A stretch of DNA of 64,000 nucleotides from Fusobacterium necrophorum subsp. necrophorum (GTDB lineage: Bacteria; Fusobacteriota; Fusobacteriia; Fusobacteriales; Fusobacteriaceae), in contig NZ_CP034842.1 in NCBI RefSeq assembly GCF_004006635.1, positions 1,798,001 to 1,862,000 on the forward strand, read 5' to 3'. The notes beneath the pieces were generated by a model. It worked only from the letters and a program-made list of their open reading frames with translations. It ran no database searches and was not told the DNA's origin. Position 1 is the stretch's first letter, and every line of letters starts with the position of its first letter. This document shows, in pieces, positions 41,960 through 51,900 of the stretch. Both the position numbers and the translations under genes were made by a program.

Positions 41960-43573
41960 TTATAAAGAATACTTTTGAATAATCTTGTTTTTATAAGTCT
42001 CTGCTTGTGTTCCATAAATAATTTGAATTCCCTTTCCGGCTCGAAGAACTCCCTGTGCTTGTAAATTTTTCCAGACACTGTCCTCCGCCACTTTTTTCTC
42101 ATCTCTTACCGTCACACGAAGTCTTGTAATACAAGCATCGATTCCTTCTATATTTTCCGCTCCTCCTAAAGCATTGACAATCTTATCAATCAATGCTTCT
42201 TCATTTTCTTTGGCAGTATACTCTTTTCTGGTATAAAGCTTTGTATCCGCTTCTTTTCTACCCGGTGTCGGATAATCGAATTTTTCTATCATAAACTTAA
42301 ACAGAAAATAATAGATTCCTGCATAAAACGGAGCCAGTATTAAAATCCATTGATAGGATGTTTTCGCCATTCCTTGTAACAAACCGAAAAAAGTAAAATC
42401 AATAATTCCACGAGAAAAAGTAATTCCTACCGCTACATTCAAAAAATGCATCAATCCATAAGAAAGACCCTCTAATAAAGCATGAAGCAAATACAATGGA
42501 GGAGCAACAAATAGAAAGGTAAACTCAATGGGTTCCGTAATTCCTGTTAAAAAAGAGGTCAAAGCTGCTGAAATCAAAATTCCCTTAATTTTTGTTCGAT
42601 TCTCCATATCGGCACAATGATACATGGCAAGAGCTGCTGCCGGAAGTCCAAACATCATAGGAAGAAAACCTCCTGTCATGGTTCTCGTTGCATTGGCGGA
42701 ATAGTGGATTGTACTTGGATCTGCCAGTTGAGCAAAAAATATCTTCTGACCTCCTGCTATTAATTTTCCTGCCACTTCCATCGTTCCACCAAGTTCTGTA
42801 TACCAGAATAGAGGATACACAGCATGATGTAGTCCGAAAACATTTAAAAGACTTCCTGTCAAACCATATAGAAAAGTTCCGAAAGGACCCATAGCCGTGA
42901 AGGCTTCTCCCGCCCTCACCACTCCGGCGAAAATACTCGGCCAAATAAAAGGGACAACGACTCCTAATGGAATAAAAAATATCATGGTTAAAACAGGTAC
43001 AAAACGATTTCCGCTAAAAAAAGCAAGATAGTCCGGCAGAGTTTTTTCAGAAAAACGATTGGTAATAAATGCTGCCAAAGCTCCACAGATGATTCCACCC
43101 AAAACTCCTGTTTGCAGAGTAAAAATTCCAAGTTCTTTCGTATACAGTGCCGCTTTTCCGACCGCCGCTTCATAAGTAAAACCTGCTTCTATCAGGGATT
43201 GTACCGTTGTATTCTCCGCTGTTTGACCCAGAAATCCCAAAACAGTTCCTATAACCGTATGAAAAAGAAGAAATCCGAGCAAAGCGGATAAGGCAGCTGT
43301 TTCTTTATTTTTATTGGCAAGCCCTATCGCAACTCCGACAGCAAAAATCACGGATAAATTTGCAAAGACAAAAAGTCCGGCCTGTAAAAATAAAGTTAAA
43401 ATGTGATTCATCATCGTTCCGGGAGCCAGAAAAGTTAAACCATAGGTTTCCACGATTGCATTGCTGGTGAAAGCTCCTCCTACTCCCAAGAGTATCCCTG
43501 CCATAGGCAACACTGCAATAGGTAACATAAATGCTCTTCCAACCCTTTGTAAAAATGAAAATGTGTTCTTCAT
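41960..43573 (-). CDS. PTS EIICB permease, glucose/N-acetylglucosamine family
   Basis: The ATG at 43573 follows AAGGAGG. The 537-residue protein has an EIIC domain (FMLPIAVLPMAGILLGVGGA at the start, GLHHAVYPLFWYTELGG, TGITEPIEFTFLFVAPPL) and a C-terminal EIIB domain with IDACITRLRVTVRDEKKV, whose Cys accepts phosphate. No EIIA domain is present, so it must borrow one. The family covers glucose, GlcNAc, maltose and related sugars; sequence alone does not choose. It is transcribed alone, with its own terminator. Confidence 0.9.
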   Translation of the reverse strand: MKNTFSFLQRVGRAFMLPIAVLPMAGILLGVGGAFTSNAIVETYGLTFLAPGTMMNHILTLFLQAGLFVFANLSVIFAVGVAIGLANKNKETAALSALLGFLLFHTVIGTVLGFLGQTAENTTVQSLIEAGFTYEAAVGKAALYTKELGIFTLQTGVLGGIICGALAAFITNRFSEKTLPDYLAFFSGNRFVPVLTMIFFIPLGVVVPFIWPSIFAGVVRAGEAFTAMGPFGTFLYGLTGSLLNVFGLHHAVYPLFWYTELGGTMEVAGKLIAGGQKIFFAQLADPSTIHYSANATRTMTGGFLPMMFGLPAAALAMYHCADMENRTKIKGILISAALTSFLTGITEPIEFTFLFVAPPLYLLHALLEGLSYGLMHFLNVAVGITFSRGIIDFTFFGLLQGMAKTSYQWILILAPFYAGIYYFLFKFMIEKFDYPTPGRKEADTKLYTRKEYTAKENEEALIDKIVNALGGAENIEGIDACITRLRVTVRDEKKVAEDSVWKNLQAQGVLRAGKGIQIIYGTQAETYKNKIIQKYSL

Positions 43574-43657
43574 GTTATTTTCCTCCTTCATAAAATATTT
43601 ATATCAAAGTATATCACAGATACCATTTTACAAGCTATAAATTTTCCTCTCAGTGAT

Positions 43658-44512
43658 TTATTTTTCCAATACTTGAATGGAAATTATCCCAAACATAATA
43701 AACACAATTCCTATAACAAAATTTAAAGTTATCATTTCCCCCAAGAAAATGATTGCGAATAAAGTTCCAAAGACTGATTCCAAAGATAAAATTAATCCTA
43801 TTTTATGTGCCGGTACATATTTTTGAGATAAATTTTGTAGTGTAAAGTTGATCAGTGTACAGACCACAATCAAATATAGTAAAGAATAGTCTAAGGTAAA
43901 ATGAATCGAAGTCTTCTCAAAAAGAAATTGAAAGAAAAAGCTTATTATTCCTACTACAAGCATTTGTACTATAGTAATATTCAATATTTCGTGCTCTTTT
44001 GGATTGATACAAGCAAATAACACAATATTGGCAGCAAAGCTGAATGCACAAAGAATGGTAAGAAAATCTCCAAAATTTAGTGTAAACTCAAAACTGTCAA
44101 AATTTTGAAAAGAAATAAAAAACAATCCTAGGAGAATGGATACAAAAGAAAAATATACTATTTTTTGGAATTTCTTTTTAAAAAATAGGAATTGAATGAA
44201 TGGAATCATAATAATATATAAAGAAGTTAAAAATGACTGTTTTGAAACGCTAGTAAATTTTAATCCATAAGTTTGAAAACCGAAAGCTAAAAATAAACTG
44301 ATCCCTGCAAAAAAACCGAAAATTGTTTCGGATACTTTGATTTGTTTCAGTTTTTTCCAAAAGAAGATTGAAAGAATGAGACCTGTTGTAAAAAACCTGA
44401 AAAATATTATTTCAAGTGGTGAATAATAAGAAATTATATCCTTCGTGGCTATATAAGCACTTCCTCGAATCATTGCCAGAAAAAAGATTACGATTAAAAA
44501 AATTTTTTTCAT
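43658..44512 (-). CDS. EamA/DMT-family transporter
   Basis: The ATG at 44512 follows AGGAGG. The 284-residue protein has ten membrane segments in two EamA repeats: GSAYIATKDIISYYSPLEII and FGFQTYGLKFTSVSKQSFLT in the first, LSLESVFGTLFAIIFLGEMI in the second. EamA carriers export or import amino acids and metabolites; the substrate is unknown. It stands alone. Confidence 0.85.
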   Translation of the reverse strand: MKKIFLIVIFFLAMIRGSAYIATKDIISYYSPLEIIFFRFFTTGLILSIFFWKKLKQIKVSETIFGFFAGISLFLAFGFQTYGLKFTSVSKQSFLTSLYIIMIPFIQFLFFKKKFQKIVYFSFVSILLGLFFISFQNFDSFEFTLNFGDFLTILCAFSFAANIVLFACINPKEHEILNITIVQMLVVGIISFFFQFLFEKTSIHFTLDYSLLYLIVVCTLINFTLQNLSQKYVPAHKIGLILSLESVFGTLFAIIFLGEMITLNFVIGIVFIMFGIISIQVLEK

Positions 44513-44627
44513 GTTCAACCTCCTAAAATCCATTTTTTTGATTATAATATGTATTCTTTTCAAATGCAATCATTCTTAATCCCAAAAATGATTGGAGAAG
44601 ATTTGGAAAGATACTTTAAATTCAAAA

Positions 44628-44653
44628 AGGGTTATCAAAAATCAGATAACCCT
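44628..44653 (-). terminator. Terminator of the pxp operon
   Basis: AGGGTTATC and GATAACCCT form a 9-bp stem; on the minus strand a T-run follows. The stem includes the last codons of pxpC. Confidence 0.8.
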
Positions 44654-45674
44654 AACAGTTTTTTACTTTCCTTCTGTTTCCGAATAATTTTTTCATGATA
44701 TACAGCTCCTGCTCCGTATAAATTTTTGGCTTCTCTATAAATGACTCTTTTATCTCCTCTAAGACTCTATAAAATTCCTTATACTCTTTTTGAGCTTCTT
44801 CCATACTTACAAGGCTAAATTTTATGCTATCATTAGGAATCATTTGAGCAAGCTTCGGTAAATCCGCTCTGATAACAGTGGCAATTTTAGTATAACCTCC
44901 TGTTGTTTGCCTATCTGCCAACAAAATAATGGGTTGCCCGTTACCGGGAACTTGTATAGAACCAAAAACTGCAGCATCCGATATGATATCCGCTTTATCC
45001 TTATGTTTGATGGCTTCTCCTGCCAATCTCATTCCCATTCTGTCTGCATCTTTTGTAACTTGGTATGTATTTTCCAACATTGTTTGTATCGCAGCTTCCT
45101 CAAAATAATGATCTTGTGGTCCTAAGAGGATTCTAATATCTTGATGATGCTTATATTCCGGAATATATTTTCTATCCAAACTATGTTTTTTAGATAGAAC
45201 TTTTACATCTTTGAAGGGGATGATATCTCCCGTTTTAAATGCTCTTCCTTCCAAACCGCCTAATTTCGATTTTAAAAGAGTCGATTTGCTTCCCATAACA
45301 AGAGGAACATCAATTTCAGCGGAAAAAGCTAAATAAGTTCTGATACCGATTTTTAAGCTGCCAAAAGAAAGGACATCCCCTTTTTTTACCTGAATGGACT
45401 CCCACATTTTCACATCTTGATGATTTATTTTCGGTTGAATATTCGCTCCTGTAATCGCGATTGTTACATCAAAGTCAAATTCCAAGCTGGGTCCTAAAAA
45501 CTGAATTTCCAACACTGCATTTTTTTTATCTCTTTCTACCAGATAATTCGCCACTGTAAAAGCAAATTCGTCCATAGCACCGGACACGGGAATTCCAAAT
45601 TGTTGATAACCGATTCTTCCAATATCTTGAATTGTTGTACATAATCCGGCTTTGTGAACTTTTATACTAGGCAT
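44652..45674 (-). CDS. pxpC: 5-oxoprolinase subunit C
   Basis: The 340-residue protein starts VHKAGLCTTIQDIGRIGYQQ and continues FGIPVSGAMDEFAFTVANYL, the typical opening of PxpC (allophanate hydrolase subunit 2 family). NGQPIILLADRQTTGGYTKI is the other conserved region. PxpA, PxpB and PxpC together cleave 5-oxoproline to glutamate using ATP. It overlaps pxpB by eight bases. Complete and of normal length. Confidence 0.92.
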   Translation of the reverse strand: MPSIKVHKAGLCTTIQDIGRIGYQQFGIPVSGAMDEFAFTVANYLVERDKKNAVLEIQFLGPSLEFDFDVTIAITGANIQPKINHQDVKMWESIQVKKGDVLSFGSLKIGIRTYLAFSAEIDVPLVMGSKSTLLKSKLGGLEGRAFKTGDIIPFKDVKVLSKKHSLDRKYIPEYKHHQDIRILLGPQDHYFEEAAIQTMLENTYQVTKDADRMGMRLAGEAIKHKDKADIISDAAVFGSIQVPGNGQPIILLADRQTTGGYTKIATVIRADLPKLAQMIPNDSIKFSLVSMEEAQKEYKEFYRVLEEIKESFIEKPKIYTEQELYIMKKLFGNRRKVKNC

Positions 45675-46416
45675 TTAACTCACCTCTCTTCACTTTACGA
45701 ATCTTCCATTTATATTCTTTCTTCTCTACTTTTTTCAAAATACGATTGTATTCTTCTTCCGAAATGGAAACATATCGTATATAATCTCCGGCATTGATGT
45801 AAACAGGGGGATCGCTTTCAGGATTATATAATTTTAATGGAGTTCTGCCGATAATTCTCCACCCTCCCGGAGACAGAGAGGGATACATCCCCGTTTGTTT
45901 GCCTGCAATTCCAACGGAGCCCGGATAAATTTGCAATCTGGGACTTTCCAATCTGGGAGTTGCAATTTTTTCAGACATTCCTCCTAAATAAGTAAAGCCC
46001 GGCATAAAGCCAAGCATATAAACCAAATAATCCCTTCCCGTATGAATGTCAATCACTTCTTCTTTGGAAAGTTTGTTGTACTGTGCCACATAAGATAAAT
46101 CAGGTCCGAAGTCATCATTATACAAAGTAGGAATTTCAATTAAAGTAACTTCTTCCTCTTCCATTGTTTCCTTCTCATCTTGTAACAGATTTTTTAACTT
46201 CTCCACTAAACTTTGATAATCCAGTTTCAACACATCATAATTGACAAGTAAAGAACAATAGGTTGGAACAAGTTCCACAATTCCGTCTATCTTCTCTTTT
46301 TTTATATTGTCCATCATTTTTCTAATTTTTTTGTTAATATCCACAGAGATTTCATTGCCGAATTCCATCACTAAAGCGGAATCCCCTGAAAATAGAAATG
46401 TTACTGAATTTTCCAT
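45667..46416 (-). CDS. pxpB: 5-oxoprolinase subunit B
   Basis: The 249-residue protein has FMPGFTYLGGMSEKIATPRL and IYPGSVGIAGKQTGMYPSLS then PGGWRIIGRTPLKLY, the conserved signature of PxpB (allophanate hydrolase subunit 1 family). It lies between the transporter and pxpC genes with short spacings. Its partner PxpA is at the head of the operon. Complete. Confidence 0.93.
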   Translation of the reverse strand: MENSVTFLFSGDSALVMEFGNEISVDINKKIRKMMDNIKKEKIDGIVELVPTYCSLLVNYDVLKLDYQSLVEKLKNLLQDEKETMEEEEVTLIEIPTLYNDDFGPDLSYVAQYNKLSKEEVIDIHTGRDYLVYMLGFMPGFTYLGGMSEKIATPRLESPRLQIYPGSVGIAGKQTGMYPSLSPGGWRIIGRTPLKLYNPESDPPVYINAGDYIRYVSISEEEYNRILKKVEKKEYKWKIRKVKRGELNA

Positions 46417-46429
46417 TCTAGTCCCTCCA

Positions 46430-47617
46430 TTAAGCGAATAATTTTGTTAAACTTGATAGAGATTGTACTCCTATATATGCTGTGACAAGTACAACAAGCC
46501 AACCCAATAGAAATAAAATATTGGAATGTTTGTATTTTCCGACAATATCCTGCTTTTTAGCGGCTATCAGAGTAATTGCCAAAGTGATAGGTAAAATAAG
46601 CCCATTCAAGGAACCTGCAAGAACAAGCAATTTAACCGGTTTCCCTAAAAATATCAAAATGAGAGTCGATACAACAATAAAGCCGATGATACATAAATTT
46701 TCATGCTCTCTCACGACTGTAAATAAGGTTTTTAAGAAAGAAACACTCGTATATGCGGCACCGACAATCGAAGTTAACGCAGCCGCCAAAAATACCAAAC
46801 CGAATATTTTATATCCAAGTGTTCCCGCTGCAATTTTGAAAGCATCTGCTGCAGGATTTGCAGAGTCCAGTTGGTTTCCAAGAGAAACAACACCTAAAAC
46901 GGCTAAAAATAGAAAAATTCTTACTATGGTGGCGACTCCCATTCCTAAGATTGCAGATTTATTCACTTGTGCCAGATTTTCTTCTCCGACAATTCCGGCA
47001 TCAATAAGTCTATGTCCTCCGGAGAACATAATATAACCCCCGACGGTTCCCCCGATTAAAGTGATAATTGCCATTAAATTGATAGAGCTGGGAACAAAAG
47101 TTTCTTTTATAGCGGTTCCAACAGGCGGATTCGTTGAAAATGCAACATAGGCTATCAGTAAAATCATAATGGAACCTAAAATTTGAGTCAACTTATCCAT
47201 AAGTCTTGAGGCGGATTTAAAAGAAAATATAATCACTCCCAATGCCCCGCTGATAAGAGCCGCTATTTTTAAATCGAAATCAAATAACACTTGAAAGCCT
47301 AAGGCCGCTCCTCCGACATTCCCTATATTGAATGCCAAACCGCCTAAACACACTAAAAAGGTAATAAAATATCCAAGTCCCGGCAAAACACGATTTGCAA
47401 CATCCTGTCCTCTCATCTTAGAAACGGCAAGCACTCTCCATACATTTAACTGGGCGACAAAAGACATTATAACGGAAACCAAGATTACAAAAGCGAAGGT
47501 TGCCCCCATATCTTTTGTGAAAACAGCAGTTTGTGTCATAAATCCCGGTCCGATTGCCGAAGTTGCCATTAAAAAAGCGGCTCCTAAAAGAACAGATATA
47601 TTATTTTTCTTCTCCAT
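46430..47617 (-). CDS. NRAMP-related transporter, probable 5-oxoproline carrier
   Basis: The ATG at 47617 follows GAGGTG; a GTG further out lies inside that site. The 395-residue protein has about eleven spans, with MATSAIGPGFMTQTAVFTKD at the start in place of the metal-site DPGN of true NRAMP proteins. It resembles the divalent-metal-like carriers that accompany pxp genes (Bacillus YcsG type). The lost metal motif and the pxp setting favour an organic substrate such as 5-oxoproline. The substrate is inferred. Confidence 0.75.
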   Translation of the reverse strand: MEKKNNISVLLGAAFLMATSAIGPGFMTQTAVFTKDMGATFAFVILVSVIMSFVAQLNVWRVLAVSKMRGQDVANRVLPGLGYFITFLVCLGGLAFNIGNVGGAALGFQVLFDFDLKIAALISGALGVIIFSFKSASRLMDKLTQILGSIMILLIAYVAFSTNPPVGTAIKETFVPSSINLMAIITLIGGTVGGYIMFSGGHRLIDAGIVGEENLAQVNKSAILGMGVATIVRIFLFLAVLGVVSLGNQLDSANPAADAFKIAAGTLGYKIFGLVFLAAALTSIVGAAYTSVSFLKTLFTVVREHENLCIIGFIVVSTLILIFLGKPVKLLVLAGSLNGLILPITLAITLIAAKKQDIVGKYKHSNILFLLGWLVVLVTAYIGVQSLSSLTKLFA

Positions 47618-47632
47618 CTGAATCACCTCGTC

Positions 47633-48406
47633 TTATTTTATAAATTCATACAATGATTTTACTTCAATTCCATTTGTAATCAAAGATTTTCTTATTCTAT
47701 CCACAAATTCAATCGCTTTCGGATTATCTCCATGGACACAGATAGAATCGGCAGCTATATCAATTTCTTCTCCGGTTACGGCAGTTACTTTTTTCGTTTT
47801 CACCATTTTTATCACTCTGGCAATTGCTTCCTCAGGATCCTTCACAAAGGCTCCAGGTAAACTTCGATTCACAAGAGTTCCATCTGCATTATATCCTCGA
47901 TCTGCAAACACTTCTTCTGCTACTCTTAATCCTCTTCTTTTTCCTTCCTTCGCCATATAACTTCCACTTAAAGTCATAAGGATTATCTCTTTATCAAATT
48001 GCTCTATTCCCTCCAAGATTGCATCAGCCAAGTCTTTTTCAACCGCTGCCATATTATAGAAGGCTCCATGTAATTTTATATGTTGCAGTTTTGTCCCGTT
48101 CGCTTTTGCAAAAGCATCTAAAGCACCTAACTGGTATAACATATACGCTCTGGCTTCCTCAGGACTTACTATCATTTTCCGTCTACCAAAACCTAATAAG
48201 TCCGGATATCCCGGATGGGCACCGACAGCAACCTTGTTCTCCTTTGCAATCTTAACGGTTTTGTCCATAATCAAAGGATCCCCTGCATGCCAACCGCAAG
48301 CACAGTTTACACTGGTTACACATTTCATAATTTCTTCATCCATTCCAAGTTTGTAAGCCCCATAGCCCTCCCCAATGTCAGAATTCAGGTCCACAAAAAA
48401 TTTCAT
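47633..48406 (-). CDS. pxpA: 5-oxoprolinase subunit A (LamB/YcsF family)
   Basis: The 257-residue protein begins [20 protein letters not shown] and contains [20 protein letters not shown] and [20 protein letters not shown], the LamB/YcsF signature. A strong AAGGAGG precedes the ATG. It is the first gene of the pxpA-transporter-pxpB-pxpC operon, which lets the cell recover glutamate from pyroglutamate, fitting an amino-acid-fermenting anaerobe. Confidence 0.93.
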   Translation of the reverse strand: MKFFVDLNSDIGEGYGAYKLGMDEEIMKCVTSVNCACGWHAGDPLIMDKTVKIAKENKVAVGAHPGYPDLLGFGRRKMIVSPEEARAYMLYQLGALDAFAKANGTKLQHIKLHGAFYNMAAVEKDLADAILEGIEQFDKEIILMTLSGSYMAKEGKRRGLRVAEEVFADRGYNADGTLVNRSLPGAFVKDPEEAIARVIKMVKTKKVTAVTGEEIDIAADSICVHGDNPKAIEFVDRIRKSLITNGIEVKSLYEFIK

Positions 48407-48902
48407 ATTGTTGCCTCCTTGTATAAAATTTAGTTATCATTTCTCCTATCTATTTCCTTATCAAAAGGAATGCAAGACTTTCTCTTCTATAAAAATATAT
48501 TATCTCTGTATATCCATTTATAAAATCAATTCAAAAAAATTTTTTTATATATTTTATAAATTAAAAGATTCTTTGTCAAGAAAAATAAAAACATGGTTTA
48601 GCATACTATTTCGAAAAACTTTCTCCATACGTTAGATATATTATCTTTAGTACTGTGTCTATAACAATTAAAATCATGATCAAATAAAAAAAATTCAAAG
48701 AGATTTAAAAATTTTCCTTGCTATCAAAGAAAAAATAGAATATACTGATAAAAAGATATAATATATATATGATTTCATATTAGTCTATCTTTTTCTGTGT
48801 TTTTTTCTGCTAAAAAAAGAAGAAGAAACGAATAGATTGACTTTCAAAGAACGGATTAGCTCTGTTAGAATAAGATTTTTACGAAGGGAGACAGAAAGCA
48901 AA
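48407..48902. other. Divergent intergenic region, pxpA to exoprotein
   Basis: About 500 AT-rich bases between divergently read genes. TATAAT at 48757 could be a -10 for the exoprotein gene, giving a leader of about 140 bases, but no good -35 is seen. Nothing else can be supported here. Confidence 0.4.
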
Positions 48903-51900
48903 ATGAGAAATCGATTTTTAAAAAAAGCTATAGCGATACTATTCTTAATCTTTCATATGACTGAACTATTTGCAAGCAATCTAATTGTAGACCCAAATGC
49001 AAACCACAATACAAAACTTGATAAATCTAATACAGGAGTGCCAATAGTAAATGTATCCACTCCTAATCATCGTGGGATAAGTGTAAATGAATTCTTGGAA
49101 TATAACATAGGCAAAGAAGGGCAGGTTTTAAATAATGCAGATAATGTTGGAAGATCTCATCTCGCAGGTCTCATTCATGCCAATCCTAACTTAGCACCTA
49201 ATCAAGCAGCTAATTTAATTGTCCTACAAGTGAATGGTTCCAATCGTTCTCAAATAGAAGGATATTTAGAAGCGCTAAGTAGAGAGAAAGTAGATGTTAT
49301 TCTAAGTAATGAAAATGGGCTATATATCAACAATGGTGGAACTATCAATATTAAAAACTTTACTACTACTACAGGGAAAGTTAGTCTAAAAGATGGAGAT
49401 ATTGTTGGAATAGATGTGGAAAAAGGAAGGATTGCGATAGGTCCTAAAGGTTTGGATGTTAGCAATGCCAATTATGTAGAATTGCTTTCTAAAACTTTAG
49501 AACTTTCTGGGAATTTAGTTGCCAATGCAGAGGTAAAAGTTATTACAGGTTCGAATAAGATTGATAAAGATGGGAATATAAAAAAAATTGAGTCAAGTAC
49601 TCCTGTAGGGGTGGCAATCGATGCTTCTCAACTTGGAGGGATGTATGCAGGTCAAATCAAAATAATAAGCACAGAGAAAGGAGCCGGAGTCAATTCGGAT
49701 GCTTTTATTGTGTCTAAAAATAAGAGATTAGAAATCACGGCGGATGGAAAAATAAAGGGAAATAAGGTACAAGGGAAAGGAATCGAGATTCAAGGAAAGG
49801 AATATGAACAAACAGGACTTGCGCAATCTGACTTGGATATTAAGATAAAGGCCGATAGTATAAAGCTTCATGGGGATGGTACTCAAGCCGAGAAAAAAAT
49901 AAACTTAGATGGAAATGTAGAGAATAACTCTGCTATATACACAAAAGAAACTCTATACACTAAGGATTTGAAAAATACTAGCGAGATACAAGTAAAAAAA
50001 GAGATACAAATAGATGGTAAATTAGTAAGTAGTGGAAACATCCAAGCAAATGATAAAATATCAGTTGCTTCAAATGTAGATAATACAGGCGATATTTCAA
50101 CTAATTCAACTTTCACTGCTAAACATGTGAAAACTACAAAAAAATTATTAGCAAAGGACTCTATTCATGTTAGTCATTTAGAAAACGAAGGGGAATTAGC
50201 AACAAATAGTAGTTTAACAATAAATGAAAAGCTAGAAAACAAAGGAAATATTCAAGCAAATGATAAAATAACAGTTGTTTCATCAGTAAAAAATTCAGGA
50301 AAAATATTATCAAATTCAACATTTACAGCAAAAGATACAAAAAATACCAACTCATTAGTCGCAGCTAGTGATATAGCTGTTAGGAATCTAGATAATTCAG
50401 GAACTTTCGTTTCAAATAAAAAATTAACTGTCGATGGGAATTTAAAAAATGAAAAATTAGTTCAAGCGAAAGAAAATATAACTGTTTCTAAAAATGTAGA
50501 CAACACAGGAGAGATTCTAACAAACTCAAACTTTAGCGCAAAGAATGTGAAAACTACTAAGAAATTAATCGCTTTAGGAGATGTCTCAACATCAAATTTC
50601 ATAAATAACGGAGATTTAGCAACTCAAGGCAATTTAAAAGTAGATGGAAGTTTAAATAATAGTAAAAACATCCAAGTGGCAAAAGATATAGAAATTTCTT
50701 CCTCTGTTAATAATACAGGCGATATTTTAACTGATGGAAAATTTACATCAAAAGATGTGAAAAACACTAAAAGTTTAATAGCAAAAGATAAAATAGAGAT
50801 AGGAAACTTAGAAAATAATGCTTTCATTGCTACTGATAGTAGTTTAAACGTTAAGGGGACGCTAACAAATACGAAAGACATTAAAGTTAATAAAGAAATA
50901 AATGTAGCTTTCTCTACGAATAACAGTGGAGAAATAGTAACTAACGCCTCTTTTAGTGCTCAAGATACAGTGAATACTAATAAATTAATTGCAGTAGATA
51001 AAATAACAGTTAAAAATCTAACAAATGATGGAGATCTTACAACTAACAACACTTTAACAGTTGATGGAACTTTAAAAAATACTAAAAATATTCAGGCTAA
51101 CAATAAAATATTAATTTCTTCTTCAGCTGACAATAGTGGAAATATTTTAACTAATTCTAGTTTCATTGCAAAAGATACAAAAAATACTAAGAAAATCATA
51201 GCAAAAGATAATATTAAAACAGGAAGCTTAGAAAATACAGATATTGTTGCTACCGATGCTAGTTTAAAAGTAGCTGGAAATTTAAATAACAGTGGAAATA
51301 TAAGTGCTATAAAAGAAATTACAATAGAGGAAAATGCTAAGAATACTGGTAGTATTTTGACTAATTCATCTTTTCGCGCAAAGGATACGAAAACTACGAA
51401 TAAACTTGTTGCAATGGGAGAAATTAACACAAAAAATCTTGTAAACGAAGGAGAGTTGGCAACAAAAGGGAAATTAAATGTAGCTGGAAGTTTAACCAAT
51501 AAGAAAAACATTCAAGCTGTTGATCATATAACTGTTAACTCAAAGGTACAAAATGACGGAACTATAGTAACAGATGCTAACTTCTCATCCAAAGATATCG
51601 TGAATACAAAAACTTTCATGGCAAGAGAAAATATAAGCTCAGGAACACTAGATAACTCTGGTGTATTTAGTGCTGGCAAAGATTTAATAGTGAAAGGCTC
51701 TGTAAATAATTCTAAAACAATAGAAGCCACAAATATAGATATAATTGGAGAGAATTTAGTAAATAGCTCAAGTATAAAGGCTGATAATATCTTAGCAACT
51801 GTAAAAACAACGAAAAATGATGGTGATATACTAGCGCTTAAAGATATTACACTCAATACGAAAAAGTTAGATAATACAAAAAAGATCGCTGCCCTACAAA